This document shows positions 35,038-47,109 of a stretch of DNA of 64,000 nt, piece by piece; the first letter of the stretch is position 1; each line of letters begins with the position of its first letter. Source of the DNA: Platerodrilus igneus (Eukaryota; Arthropoda; Insecta; Coleoptera; Lycidae). The notes beneath the pieces were generated by a model. That model saw only the letters and a program-made list of their open reading frames with translations, ran no database searches and was not told where the DNA came from. The position numbers were made by a program, and so were the translations under genes. The stretch is from assembly GCA_036346225.1 (NCBI GenBank), contig JARFIW010001109.1, positions 496,001-560,000 of the forward strand, in the 5' to 3' direction.

Positions 35038-35514
35038 GTACTGTAATTTTTATATTTTTAACTATTATATGATTTATACGCGAGAATACTCTGTTTTTTT
35101 GGATTTTATTGAAAAAAGTTTGTGTACACAGCCAAGAAGTCTTCATATTTTATACAAAACGCATCCATATACTTGGTCCCTTCAAAATTAAATTTTCTTT
35201 CTTTCACGTCTAATTTATTGTTAACGTAACTCAACACGTTACACGGCCTGCAAATGTCCTACATGCCTATAAAATACATCCAAAAAGAATATAGTTATTA
35301 AAAACAGTAATGGGAAGCTGGTGCTCATAAATTGGTTTAAGAATAAATGACCAAACATTAAAATCAAAAGTAATGCCCATATAATTCAGTATATTCCAAA
35401 GTAATACATTGAGTCTTGGTGGTTCTGTTTAGTTCCTAACCCACTAATCAAATATACTAAACAACAGCAAAAGCGTATATAAGTTACATAATAAGTGAAA
35501 AACAATTTACGCCA

Positions 35515-36420
35515 TGTATTTTCTGTGGTACATCGATGACCTAAAATTATATGCCAATAATAAGGAAAATCTCATACCTGTGCAAAATATTATTACTGAG
35601 TTTAGCAGAGACGTAAATGAAATACAAACACTATAAAAGTGCCCACATCAATGTTAAATGTGGAAAATTATAAAACTTACAATTTAAATTTATTGCAGTA
35701 AAGCTAGGAAAAGGCTTAGTTCAACGATGCCTTGGAAATAACCCAAATTCAATCTCAAAAATAATTGTCAACAGCACCTACATAAAATATTAAATACAGA
35801 ATGAATATCAATATATAAAATCAAAGCTATCAATGCATGGTGTATTTCACTATTAACATACACATTTGGCATTATGAACTAGTCCCAACCGGATTCAGAT
35901 GCCAACAGATTTGTTCAAACAACATTAATCAAATTTAGAATGCATCAACGAAAATCCACACTAGAAAGACTACATTTACCATAGAAAGAAAGAGGCAGAG
36001 GACTATTAGAAATTAAAACAAGTGTTAAATAAGCTACATTAATAAAAAATTTCTTTCATACAAAATTGCTATCCTCTGCTTTACACCATGGAATAGTAAA
36101 ATGTAACGCAGGTTACGGATGACTTTTCTACCACTAAAGATTTCAGTTCAAGAAAGGGTCAGAATATGGGAATCAAAAGTACTACATGAAAAATTTCCTC
36201 ACAGCATAGAAAATTGAGACCGAAGACAGTGCAGCAGTCGTCTTTTTAGAGGAATGCAAGAATCTATTTATGCAATCCAGTTCCAAGATATTAAAATCAA
36301 TAACTATACAAAACATATTAAAAAGTGTACAGTTGAAGATAAATGTAGAAGGTGTCACCAAGCACAAGAGATCATTGATCACCTTATATCTTCTCACTAA
36401 TACCAAATACGAGACATTTT
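35515..36420 (+). pseudogene. R4/Dong-like LINE fragment
   Basis: Begins with reverse transcriptase motif FLWYIDDLKLYANNKENL (the YxDD box is YIDD). Later blocks in shifting frames give FGIMNWSQPDSDANRF, KFRMHQRKSTLERLHLP and KERGRGLLEI, the thumb-side region of R4/Dong-type elements. Near 36350 KCTVEDKCRRCHQAQEIIDH gives the C-terminal CX2C...H zinc motif. Many stops and frameshifts; no 5' half. The clade is named from memory of these motifs. Confidence 0.7.
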
Positions 36421-36639
36421 TTAAATACAGTTTTTAAATATGACTATAGCAGCACTGCTGTCACCATTTCACACATACACGCTGAGTACCTATATCTGTT
36501 AATTAGCAATCGACGTCAGTATGGAAGCATTAGTCTGTGTTTACATTTGTTTATGCATATTTAAATTGTTTCTAACAATTGAAAATCTCACTGGTTCGTT
36601 TTCTGCACGCAAAAGGAATGAAAAGTTCCAAAATTTATC

Positions 36640-37035
36640 AGTAGATTAGTGAAGTGTATACAGAAAACCCTATCCAATGGAATGGTAAGAAAATAGGTTA
36701 CAGCAATTAAACATGGCCGTACTAATGTTCAAGCATGGCATGCTCAGTAGGTAACTTGAATGATAATGTCCATCCATACGTGGCATATCGAAACCCAGAT
36801 CTCATCGCCTCATATAACTAGGAACACTTTAATCACCATCTGTATAGCTGATATGATGCCAGTGACTACTTATTCCATTGTTTAAAAAAGTATCCAGACC
36901 ACGACGATGATGTCAAAACTGCCATGCTGCAATGGTTCGGACATCAGATGGGAGATTTCTACAAGGATAGAATTTAGAACCTGGTTGTACGATGATGTAC
37001 CTTAATATTGGTGGTAATTATGTTGAAAAGTAGAT
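36640..37035 (+). pseudogene. Mariner transposase remnant, ends only
   Basis: An N-terminal piece (SNGMVRK, then IKHGRTNVQ) is followed within 60 bp by the C-terminal third: NDNVHPYVAYRNPDLIASYN, then SDYLFHCLKKYPDHDDDVKT and AMLQWFGHQMGDFYKDRI. These are typical of mariner (SETMAR-type) transposases; D in NDNVHP is the second catalytic Asp, and SDY is the third catalytic position. The middle of the gene, with the first catalytic Asp, is deleted and several stops are present. It abuts the R4-like LINE. Confidence 0.8.
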
Positions 37036-37714
37036 CAGGGTATAGATTTTCTTATTAAAATAAAATAGTACAAAAAACTGCACTTGTTTTTTTATATATT
37101 AAAAAGGTACTTACTTAAAACGTCTGTCTTTCTAGGCATAATAAAACTGCAAATATTATTCATAAAGCAATGCTGTCAGTCATACTTGCAGAGAAAAGGG
37201 AAATGCCATACTATGATTAAAATCCTAAATCAGAAATACTGATTACATTATGACAATATAATTTGATAAAATTGTGGTGGCAAATAAACCGCATTTGTTG
37301 CTAGGTAAACTTAAGTACCAAACTGCTTTTGTTATAGATACTTCGCCCAAACGAGCATATCAACAAGATAAAAACAAAAAGAAATACCAAAAATACTTCA
37401 CTAACCGATTATTAAACATTAATCTTTATTGTTCAACGGCAGGAGGCAATTATGGAACAAACATATTAATTATGCATTTTAAGTCATAAAAATATAACTA
37501 CTACTAGACCTATTATATAAACAACACATAACTGTTATCAGCAAATTTGTCCTGGAACTTACATAGAAAGTATGATTTACGCTACTACTGCTTCGTGGTA
37601 CATAAAAATTAATGATAGATAATATATCTGTACAATCAATTTGGTAGTGCAATAACTTATAGAGAAACGTTACAACAATTCATAAATGCCTGGCCCTTAT
37701 CGAGATCATGTTGA
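37036..37714. other. Spacer, nothing assignable
   Basis: A 71-codon plus-strand frame at 37274 shows no motif. The right end is probably the 3' untranslated tail of the minus-strand LINE. Confidence 0.35.
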
Positions 37715-38986
37715 ATTCATTTAGCAGGATTTGATTGAGAAATCTTTTACTAGATATAAATTATACCTTTTAAACCATAAGTATTTTGAAAATTTCCGCT
37801 GGATGTTCTCCAATAGTAATTTGTAACGTTCGTAGTATGGAAAGCATACCATAATGCAATATTCTAGTCGTGATCTCACCCATGTAAAATATAGTGTTTT
37901 GAGTGTATGTGTGTTTGGAAACTGTATACAATTTCGCAGTATATAAGCAATCATTTTATTAGCCAAAGCCATTATATGCAGAAAATGCATGTTGAACAAT
38001 AATTCAATATCAAACATGACGCACACACAGATCAGTTGAACACTATAGGCACTATTTTTCTTAAATATGTTACAACTTTACATTTAGAAATATTTAAGCT
38101 AAGTTTGTTATGAATACATCATTCATTCACAAGATTTAAGTTATTTTGCAGCTTATTGCAATCGGCTAACGTTTTCACAGATAGAAATATTTTAACATCA
38201 TCTGCAAAAATACTTCACAGGTTAAAGTTGATATTAGGTCATTTATAAATAGTAAGAAAAACAGGGGTCCAAGATTAGACCCTTGTGGCACTCCTAATTT
38301 AGCTATATATGGAATTGAAGAGAAACCACCATGTTCAACAATGTGAGTCTGATTACAAAAATATGATCTAAACCACTATAGTAATGAGTACGAAAAGTTG
38401 TAGTTGTTTAATTGATTAAGTAGTAGTTCATAATTAATGTGTTCCAATGCCTTAGATATATCCATATGTACCACATCAACTTGGCCTTGACGAACTAGGA
38501 CTCCTACCACAAACGAGGCGAAAGTGCTTAAGTTTGTGACTGTGGAACGTTTTTCAACAAACCCATGTTGCTTTGGAGAAATTGTACTTTAATGCTGTTG
38601 TATATGTTGGTGTAAACAGTTAACTCAAAGATTTTCGAAAAGTTAGCTAATATAGTCATAGGTCTCTAGTTGCATATATCAGACACCATTGCATTTGTAT
38701 ACTGAACAGACATGGGAAGTCTTCCACTTGCTTGGAAATGTTTCCATTTGCAATAATAAATTAAAGATGGTCAAAACTGGTGGTATAAACACATTCTCGC
38801 TATCCTTAATTAAAAAACATGGCACCTGGTCAAGCCCATATTGAGTTTTCTGATTGCACATCTAATGTCAGTTTTATATACAGACTGAATTTCCACGTCA
38901 AAATTACAGTACAGAATAAGTATGTTACCTCTAGCTGTAGATAAACAGCTAGGTCCTTAAAAATCAACAGGAAAATGTTCTGCAAA
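37715..38986 (-). pseudogene. Jockey-like LINE, reverse transcriptase half (downstream part)
   Basis: Read on the minus strand from 38986: NMGLTRCHVF and LDQVPCFLIKDSENVF (start of the RT), ETFPSKWKTSHVCSVYK, QHGFVEKRSTVTNLSTFASF, VDVVHMDISKALEHINYELL (RT motif with the first catalytic Asp), LGVPQGSNLGPLFFLLFIND, and the C-terminal HIMALANKMIAYILRN, LYFTWVRSRLEYC. The order and spacing are those of Jockey-superfamily RT. Frameshifts and stops are frequent, and the catalytic xxDD box region is damaged. The 5' half of the same LINE continues on the other side of the mariner-family insertion at 38987-41265. Confidence 0.85.
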
Positions 38987-39431
38987 TACAGAGTGAATGG
39001 TATCGTTCGTGCAAAAATGAACTGGGAGATACTACACTTGATTTGCAAACAAAAATTGTTAATATGACCCCAGCCCTATCTCGATTGGTTTAGGAGATAT
39101 GGTTTTTTTAGTATGTTTCTTAATAACGCGACTTCTTGCAGTAAAAGTTAAATTTCTCGTCTTCTGCTGCAAATAACTAGATAAACAATCCGATTTTCAT
39201 AAACTACATTAAATTTCCTATAAAAAACAACTATTTCGATTTTTTTAATTTTAAAAGAAACCTTTATTATAAAGCATTAAAAGGTAAAAAATTACAAAGA
39301 AAATTTTTTTAACAAAGTTTAAAGTAATGTTACAGCAAAATTACTTTATCTACAAATGAGCAAATGTCACAAAAACAACCTCACTTCATAAGGTTTCCAG
39401 CAGTGCGAAACACTTTCTATTTGATTTTTAA
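38987..39431 (+). repeat. Left terminal inverted repeat of the mariner-family element
   Basis: Runs from TACAGAGTG to CACTTTCTATTTGATTT. Reverse-complement match to the right arm is continuous through AAAATGAACTGGG, CTCGATTGGTTTAGGAGATA, CGATTTTCATAAACTACATT and GTGACATTTGCTCATTTG-type blocks. Confidence 0.9.
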
Positions 39432-39515
39432 TTTATTCAATTATTGCCTTCGTAATGCCAGAAAAACCTTGTTCGATTATAAGATAATCAAGGCAGTGCG
39501 AATTGAAAACAAAAA
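39426..39515 (+). repeat. Internal direct repeat, left copy
   Basis: TTTTAATTTATTCAATTATT, then GCCTTCGTAATGCC, AGATAATCAAGGCAGTGCGA. Matches 40708-40809 in the same orientation. Confidence 0.85.
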
Positions 39516-39646
39516 TGTACAGTAATTTTAAGAGCACAGATATGTTCATAGCATGTAGTTGTCACATTGACAGTGTAAAGTCATTGTCACTGATTAGACA
39601 GTTGTATTCGTATAAATTTTTGATGCGTACTAAATTACTATCTAAG

Positions 39647-40706
39647 ATGCCTGCTCGTTATAGCAATAGAGAATATGCAGATATGCATTTCATTTATGGT
39701 TTTTGTAATGGTAATGCTACAAGAGCACGGGAGGAATATCAACGTCGGTTCCCAAATCGTCCGATCCCCAGTCGCAACGTGTTTGCAAGAACGCACTAAT
39801 GGCTCCTTGATGGAGGAGCATTTCAAGTACCTAACGAAAGGGGGCAAGATCTGGACGTAGAAATTGACGAGTTTGTCTTGGATCGAGTGGAACAAGACCC
39901 TACAACTTCTACACGTCAAATTGCAAGAGAGGTTGTAGTTTCGCAATGGAAAGTAGTAGATGTTCTGCACAAGAATAATATTCGTCCTTTTCACTTTACA
40001 CCTGTTCAAGCTCTGGAAGGCGGATGCGAAGATTTCCAACGAAGGTTGATGTTCTGCCGTTGGTTATTAGCACAAGATATTGAGGAGCGTAATTTCTTTC
40101 GAAAAATACTGTGGTCTGATGAGTCCCTCTTTATGCACGTTGGCGTTCTAAATCCCCACAATTACCACTATTATGCCAATAAAAACCCTCATGCAATAAG
40201 ACAGAAATCGTTCCAACACAAGCCTAAATGTGTGGGCGGCTGTGATAGGAAACATCCTTATTGACCCCTATATTTTCGAAAAAAACCTCAATGGAGAAGT
40301 GTATTTCGACTTTCTTCAAAATCAACTACCCCTATTGTTGGAAGATGTCCCTTTAGAAGTTCATAGAGATATCATTTTTCAACATGACGGGGCTCCTCAT
40401 TACACACGTGGTGTCCGCCAGTTTTTAAACGAACAGTACGCAAGGTGGAGTGGTAGAGGAGGACCGATTCCGTGGCCAGCAAGATCGTCTGACTGGAATC
40501 CCATGGATTACTTTGTATGGGGCTTTTTAAAAGAATACGTATACAGCACGGAGGTAGTCAGTTTGGAAAATTTGAGACAAAGGCTCGAAAATGGATGTCA
40601 GCTCTTAAGAGAGAAGCTATCTATGAGCGTGACCGTGGTAGGTATGTGGAAAAGAGCAAGAACCTGTATCAGGTGCGGTGGTCAGCATTTTGAACAATAC
40701 AAATAA
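39647..40706 (+). pseudogene. Mariner-family (IS630/Tc1) transposase with DUF4817-like N-terminus
   Basis: The protein begins [19 protein letters not shown], a DUF4817-type N-terminal domain with [15 protein letters not shown] second helix-turn-helix follows (QDPTTSTRQIAREVVVSQWK, IRPFHFTPVQAL). The catalytic core shows WSDESLF (first Asp), FQHDGAPHYTRGVRQFL (second Asp) and WPARSSDWNPMDYFVWGFL (third acidic position, Asp in DWNPMD). In-frame TAA lies at about 39797, and a frameshift lies at about 40225 where CDRKHPY should read on as WAAVIG. About 350 codons in full, normal for the family. A shorter relative is at 24975-25223. Confidence 0.88.
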
Positions 40707-40707
40707 A

Positions 40708-40809
40708 ATTTAATTTATCAAATTATTGCCTACGTAATACCGGAAAAACGTTGTGGGATCATTAGATAATCATGGCAGTGGGCGAATTTTAATGCGAATT
40801 GGAAACAAA
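40708..40809 (+). repeat. Internal direct repeat, right copy
   Basis: Starts immediately after the transposase frame: TTTAATTTATCAAATTATT, GCCTACGTAATACCGG, AGATAATCATGGCAGTG. It has a 13-bp insertion relative to the left copy. Confidence 0.85.
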
Positions 40810-40832
40810 TATTTGTTCTCATATTTCCATAC

Positions 40833-41265
40833 TTAATAAATCAAATAGAAAGTGTTTTGCACTGCTGGAAACCTTATGAAGTGAGGTTGTTTTTGTGACA
40901 TTTGCTCATTTGTAGATAAAATAATTTCGCTGTAATATTACTTTAAACTTTGTTAAAAAAAGTCCTTAGTAATTTTATACCTTTTAATGCTTTATAATAA
41001 ATGTTTCTTTTACAATTAAAACAATCGAAATAGTTGTTTTTTATAGGAAATTTAATGTAGTTTATGAAAATCGGATTGTTTATCTAGTTATTTGCGAGAA
41101 ATTTAACTTTTACTGCAAGAAGTCACGTTATTAAGAAACAGACTAAAAAACCATATCTCCTAAACCAATCGAGATAGGACAGGGGTCATAACAACAATTT
41201 TTGGTGCAAATTAAGTGTACTATCGCCCAGTTCATTTTTGCACAAACGATATCATTCACCCTGTA
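40833..41265 (+). repeat. Right terminal inverted repeat of the mariner-family element
   Basis: Runs from AATAAATCAAATAGAAAGTG to TTCACCCTGTA. Mirrors the left arm with a modest number of substitutions and small indels. Confidence 0.9.
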
Positions 41266-42131
41266 TATTTACAATGTCTTGCGGATTGTTGTAAAATACG
41301 TCATTTTTGTCCATTCTCCCAGGTATTCTAGAAATACCTTTTTAAAATCTCCTGAAAGACTGTCTTTGTTAATAGAAATTTCAATTTTATCTAAGTAATC
41401 GGAATAGGCTATCAATCTGATTTTTAATTAAAGAGTGTATTTGTTTAAATTCTGATAAATAACATTGGCAGTTTTTTTTCTTGTAAATTTGAAAAACTTC
41501 TATTTCAACTTAATATTTTGTATGATCTCTCTATCAAACCAAGGTGGGTATTTCATATTATTAGTGTTATTTTTATAGTGGGGTAGTATTGTTCAAAGAC
41601 CATGCAAAAATTTTTGTTGTATTGATGTAAATTTAGAAAAGTTGAAAAATTAGTAATTGACATGCCATTGGTATTCCTACTATTAAAATTGGGGACATTA
41701 AAATCTCCTAGGAGCACTAGTTTATCTATGTTTAGATAATGTTTTATAAAATAACCAAATAACCATTAAGATTAGTTGTCGTTGGTGTATGTGGAATGTA
41801 CATAACAAACACATGCACACAGCATCCAGACAATGTGCGTTTGCAACCACCTACATTGAACACTGGTAATGTGTTTAAGATTTCAGATAAGTCTAACTGT
41901 TCAGTTATTATGGACGTCTTGGTTACTAAAAGAACTCCTCCGTGCTTGGTATTTGTATTTGCAAAATTACGATCACATTTAAACACACTGTAGTTACTAA
42001 AAGATCAAAACTAACTGCTTGATATTTTTAACCAGATAACCGTATTTCACTTAAAGCAACAAGATAGTAATCGCAACTACTTATATTTTCTACAAATTCA
42101 TCAACTGTACCCCTTATACTACGAACATTCT
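41266..42131 (-). pseudogene. Jockey-like LINE, endonuclease part (upstream of the insertion)
   Basis: On the minus strand: FKCDRNFANTNTKHGGVLLV, VGGCKRTLSGCCVHVFVMYI, PHTPTTTNLNGYLVIL, which is the APE-type endonuclease that opens ORF2 of Jockey elements. About 41560-41270 then gives YPPWFDREIIQNIKL and later KIEISINKDSLSG, the linker between endonuclease and RT. The RT proper follows after the mariner-family insertion, at 38986 and below. Confidence 0.8.
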
Positions 42132-42145
42132 GATAGAAACAGGCA
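42132..42145. repeat. SINE target-site duplication, left copy
   Basis: GATAGAAACAGGCA; identical at 42445-42458. Confidence 0.9.
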
Positions 42146-42444
42146 TTACATTTGATTTTTTTCCAATGCTCCACCCGAAGGTACTACATTGGCCAGGAAG
42201 CGAGTTTTTTTTACCTGGAAAATTTGGAATTTTGCCGAACCCTTGCTGTTCCAAGCAAGGTAGGGATCTTTAACGTGCGTGACAACACTCATACACGGGA
42301 CCTCCATTTTACCTCTCATCCGAACGAGGGTGTATTTTTGTGAAAAATGCTCGCCTAACATTTTTCAAGTGGATCGTGCCGGGATTCGAACCCAGGACCT
42401 TGGGCGTAGTAGTCACACACATACCACTACGCCACGAAGCCGCC
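42146..42444 (-). mobile_element. tRNA-derived SINE, 299 bp
   Basis: On the minus strand the 5' end at 42444 starts GGCGGCTTCGTGGCGTAGTGG, containing an A-box (TGGCGTAGTGG). Next comes a B-box in CTGGGTTCGAATCCCGG. The body contains a conserved GTCACGCACGTTAAAGATCC block like those of other arthropod SINEs, and the 3' end is GGAAAAAAATCAAATGTAA. The element is flanked by a perfect 14-bp duplication, proving insertion by target-primed reverse transcription. It is inserted in the Jockey-like LINE and would have been transcribed by RNA polymerase III. The parental tRNA was not identified. Confidence 0.9.
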
Positions 42445-42458
42445 GATAGAAACAGGCA
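42445..42458. repeat. SINE target-site duplication, right copy
   Basis: GATAGAAACAGGCA; pairs with 42132-42145. Confidence 0.9.
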
Positions 42459-43545
42459 ACCTTTGCTATTTAAATTTTTTAGACCATTTTGTGTATCACA
42501 TTCCAGTTGTGTTACAACTGTATTTGTAGATTTTTCATTTTGTGAGCAGTTCTTGTTTGAACAGATGAAATAGAAAACGATTTAAACACACTCCTTTTGG
42601 CAATAGTCTAGGCTTTTGTAAAGTTTCAGCGTGGACCTCAAGAACATATATTTTAAATGATGCATACCATGTTGGATATTTTGCATTTATTTTTACCATG
42701 TCAACAGTATTAATATCTTTTGAATTTAGATAGTTTGTAACTGCGTCAGCTGTTGTTTCAGGTGCAAACCTATATCAATGAAAATGATTCAGCTTTTCTA
42801 CACCTTTTATTCTATTTATCACAGAGATACCCTCATTTTTGCTGGTCTTGTGGCCTTTTCTATTTTTTACAGTTTTCCACTCATCAATAGTTTGTTCTGC
42901 ATGTCGTACTTTTTAAATCTGAATTTTTGTTTTGGTCTACCTTTGAACCCAATTGTTTTGAACAGTGATATGTTGGCATTTAAATCTAAAGGCGATGCAG
43001 GGCGACTATTTATTATATAATTCTGATTGGAAGCTCCGTTAAACAATTGTACATTAGAGTTACCAAATGAGCGTTCCTCTCTAATACAATTGTTTTAGTG
43101 CTTGTTTATATTTGCCATACTGACTATAGGTTTTATAAAAGATTCTACAGGTTGTTTTGTAAGTAATCTTATCAGCTCAATGTTGCTTTCCTTTAGATTT
43201 ACAATTTCAATTTTTAAGTCATTGATATCCTAAGCTTACTTGTTTCATGGCAAATTAATTCTTTTGAACAAGCTGTAAACTCATCACTTCTAAAAAAAAT
43301 TTCATATACTGATAGATGATCATCATTGTTAGAAGTATCTGGTATAGCAGAACATATTTTACAGATAAATATTCTATTACCATTAATTTGTTGTTGGTAA
43401 GCACCTGTTATTTCACTACATGATACATGGAACTTAATATCACACTTAATGCACATAATACATTTATTCAGTACCTTTTTCTTACAATAAATGCAAAATA
43501 ATTGCTGCTCTGTATGCTTAACAACTTCACTGTCAGTCACGTTAT
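42459..43545 (-). pseudogene. Jockey-like LINE ORF1 with PHD-type zinc finger
   Basis: The ORF opens at 43540 and its first 100 codons are intact. A PHD-like C4HC3 pattern is visible: CIYCKKKVLNKCIMCIKC, then KFHVSCSE and FICKICSA. Further on (about 42900-42600) EWKTVKNRKG and then RFAPETTADAVTNYLNSKD, NAKYPTWYASFKIYV, LLPKGVCLNRF correspond to the C-terminal domain common to such ORF1 proteins (HVxxLxPxTTxxxL...YSSFKV). Zinc-finger ORF1 proteins bind the element RNA. A stop after the first 108 codons and later breaks show it is dead. Confidence 0.75.
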
Positions 43546-46500
43546 AAAGAATGTATAAACTTAAATCAAACTAAATACAAACAACCACACAGGTAGCACA
43601 AAAATCAGTTGTCTTTGAAATATGCCAGATATTGATAAGAAGTTATATTTGCCTACGACCTCATAATTTTGTAACATCAGCTGAGAAATTATTGAGAATA
43701 CAAAAAGGTAATAACACTAAGAACCATTAAAATTGATCAGCAGTGACAATAAAGTAGGGACAGCGAGTTTATGACGAAATGAACTATATGGCAAGTTATG
43801 GTTTGCATAATATATAATTTTATTTAAACGGTAAAGAACATTTGTTCTTAGAATCGTTGTTTTGCAAATATGAAAGCATCCATAATATTTCATATTAATT
43901 AATGAAATTAATGAACTAGTTTTAGTATTATCACAGCCTATGCTATTATTTCAGTTTAAATGTTTTTGTTGCAATGTTGTCTGCTAAATGATTAATTTGA
44001 AGTAGCCATCAACTGTTTTTTTACATGACTAACTACCAATACAGCATATCTACATAAATAAATATACGGCACAAGATTATACGTACTAGAAATGAGATTA
44101 TTAATTTTAGTTAGTTGTATGAGCTTTTAGCACAAGTTGAGATACTTTGGAAGTTTACAATCAATGACGTTGCTATTTCAATACGATATTAAATTAAAAT
44201 TAAATATTAAAGCACCTAGTACGGTATAGACGAACAGTAATAAAGATCGAAACTTTACACCCCTACACATTAAATTCAGAAAAAATCAGATATACTCGGG
44301 GAAAGAACCGACACATTAAAGTTATTTGTACAAATTCGCACTAGTTCATGAACCATAACCATGGAAACATTCACCCCAAAAACTACAAATTCGCAATAAT
44401 CATAAAAAAAATGCGTTGACACAGACAACAATATTGACCTCGAAAATCGAGTGTAATAACGAAATTTTGAAGAAAAGAGAATGTTATATAACGACTAAGT
44501 TCAAAAAGTTGGTTAGTTAGAAAAAAATAATGGGTAAATGATTGTGGATGTGTAGTCCCCAGGGTGTGAGCGGCACGTGACAAAATGTTTTGAACTTTGC
44601 TGAGTAAGTAGTCCAGAAAGTTTAAGCACGTGTGCATCACGGAATTTATATTCGCGTCGATCGGGCATCAAACAAATTATTCAATAAAAGGGTAATAAAT
44701 TGTTATGGGTAAAATGTGCATCGAGTTAATTAATTTTGATATGCCCTGAAGATGCGGGGGACCCTATAACAATATATGGGTGCATTTCTAACTGCAGTGG
44801 TGCAGGATTGGGTTCATATAGAAAAATTGTAAAAATAGCTGAAATCTAACAACTTTTCTATTGCCATATCACCTTTGATATTATTTCTACATTGAAGATG
44901 ATTATTGCGCATAGGTCACCTCTGCTTCAATTTACTAAACTTTTGCTAAAATAAATATCTTAAAACACTTATTCAATCTTGATCAAATTAAATAAAATGC
45001 TTTTCAAATATGATTCCATCACTGGGAGCTGGATATCTTTTACAAATGTGTCCAATGACTTAGTTAAATCCAACCTAAACTTAAGCTATATTAACATTAA
45101 ATAATCTCAATATACATACAAATATCCTTTCCTTAAAGGAAAAACCTAAATTCTTTAACCTCACTCTGACCAGATATTGCTAAAAAAATCCTAAAACGAC
45201 TTAAATTTAATCCATCATCACACCAAATATTTCATTTTTCATGTTAAATTACCTAACATTTATAAATCCCAATCTCTGAAAATGTCATTAATAACAAACA
45301 GAAATTAGTTAAATACCAGTTTTCTTTTTATACTTTCATAGTCCGTTCAAATTAATTTAAAGTCTATACATATATATTTCTTAATATTATAAACTGATAA
45401 CATTGCGTTTGAATTTAATCAATACTCGTTGCCTCGGTAAGCCATTGATCAATAAAATAATAACATACATTTTTAAAAAGCTACATAAAAGCTCATAATA
45501 TTACTCACTGTTTAATTTTGGAATTTTCAACAACCATCAACATTTTTCATTTGCTAATCATATAAACAATATCTCCCTTGCCCCAAACCACACAAAATTC
45601 CAAATTAATGAAGGAATGAACTATCCAAATCCTAACTGCTTTAATCAGTCATAACGACGATAATTCCACAACCACATGTATTGAAAATACCTTGCCTGTG
45701 CAAGCATAAGTTAAAAAATTTGTCGCATGCTACGTTTATGATACCTGTAACATCTATATTAATTTTTTTTCTTGAAGCTGTTTCATTAAACGTTATTTTT
45801 AGTTAGACCTCGTATCAACCTCCAACCCCATGGTCACTTCCGCCTTGTCACTACTCACTCGTATGTCTACATTTTCAATGTTTTCTTATTACCGACTCGC
45901 GAATAATTAATTTTAATTGTGACGGCTGTAATTATTGTAATTTAACTCCACTCTTGTTTATGTTCAATACAGAAATTTTAGTCATAGTACAGTCTTCCTA
46001 TTGAGTTTATGGAATGAATCCGGAAAAGCTCTTGTGATATCATATGATTTACTTAGGTTACTTCCTGTTCAGCAATATCACTGAATACATTGTATTTTAT
46101 TAAAATGATTAAGCATCTGTAATCTGATATTCGCGGATTTCCCCTACTCAAAGTCTGGGTGTTTTTTAGATTGTATTGCAACTATGTAACACTGATTCTA
46201 CTTTATTTAACTAAAATTTCTAAGAAAGTTCTATATTTGTACTGCATATTAATGAATTCACTGTTTTCTACTTCATCATTCTAAAGCTTACTTAAAATGA
46301 GCATTTTTAAAGTAAGTTAGAGAAAAGTAAAATATGAGATGGTTAATTTTAGAAAAACAAAAGCAAGGAGAACGATCTTGAATAATCCTCTTCCGAGCAG
46401 CATAAATATTAAAGGGATTGTTGGAACAAGATGGTTTGGCATCCCTTACTTATGACAACCAGTAAAGCCTTTCAAGGTAAGTGGTTCCTTGTTTTGTATT

Positions 46501-47109
46501 TCGGCGACCATTTTACAAGTTTTTTTTTGTTTATCATTTTTTCCATAGGAAATCACTCCTGCATCACTGCAGTTAACTGATGCACTCTAAACATTGTTGC
46601 GAATTCCCGCTCTTTTTGTGTAAATCGAAATTTGTAATATAACGTCATTTTAACCCGTAAAAGTTTGCAAATCTGAAAAGTAATACAGCCAAATTTAATT
46701 TGGCGTTCGTCTTTTGCATTTCAATATTTAAAGCATGTGGAATTATTCATAGTACATTCAACAGCCATAAAACTAAAAAAAAAGTTATTAAGCAACAAAT
46801 ATTGAATTTCCAAGCATAAATGAACATATGGAAATTAGTTTTACATTAAGATGAAGGGAAAAGAACAGGGGTTTGCCTATTAGGGCATTAAAGATTTTTG
46901 GAATTATTATAAACTGGTGGTTAAAATATACGACATAAAAACTTTAATAAAAAATAATTAAAGCTTACAATAATATATAATATATACACTATCAATATAG
47001 TAACACTACTAGTTAACAGCCTATAAAACTTGAGGCACATATGGTAGATTAACAAATTTTTTCTTAATGGGTACGTGAAGGAACAAGAAATGGTGTAACA
47101 AATTGTATT
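43546..47109. other. Intergenic spacer before arrow
   Basis: The first several hundred bases may be the LINE 5' untranslated region. The 85-codon minus frame at 44383 has no recognisable domain. The remainder is AT-rich without visible repeats. Arrow's 3' UTR and poly(A) site should lie just below 47110; no canonical AATAAA was found on the minus strand within the first 200 bp, though an ATTAAA-type variant is present near 46943. Confidence 0.4.

Larger units (their letters stand above)
34600..35514. other. Spacer with palindrome and repeat-tail motif
   Basis: Apart from the 34840-34970 inverted repeat and the hairpin motif at 35007-35037 described separately, this stretch shows nothing that I can name. 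Confidence 0.35.
38987..41265 (+). mobile_element. Mariner-family transposon with about 430-bp inverted repeats and internal direct repeats
   Basis: The ends are TACAGAGTGAATGGTATCG and, in reverse complement, TACAGGGTGAATGATATCG, bounded by TA. Terminal inverted repeats extend about 445 bp on the left (38987-39431) and 433 bp on the right (40833-41265), unusually long for this superfamily. Just inside, a segment of about 95 bp is repeated in direct orientation on both sides of the transposase gene. The element is inserted in a minus-strand Jockey-like LINE, whose coding sequence resumes on either side. The transposase inside is broken by a stop and a frameshift. Confidence 0.9.

Noticed and set aside
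39638..40039. 133-codon minus-strand frame
   Set aside because: Antisense shadow of the mariner-family transposase on the plus strand.
42364..42444. Possible tRNA gene (A-box, B-box, GGGTTCGAATCCC)
   Set aside because: It is the head of a SINE: a tRNA-unrelated body follows and the whole unit has a 14-bp target-site duplication.
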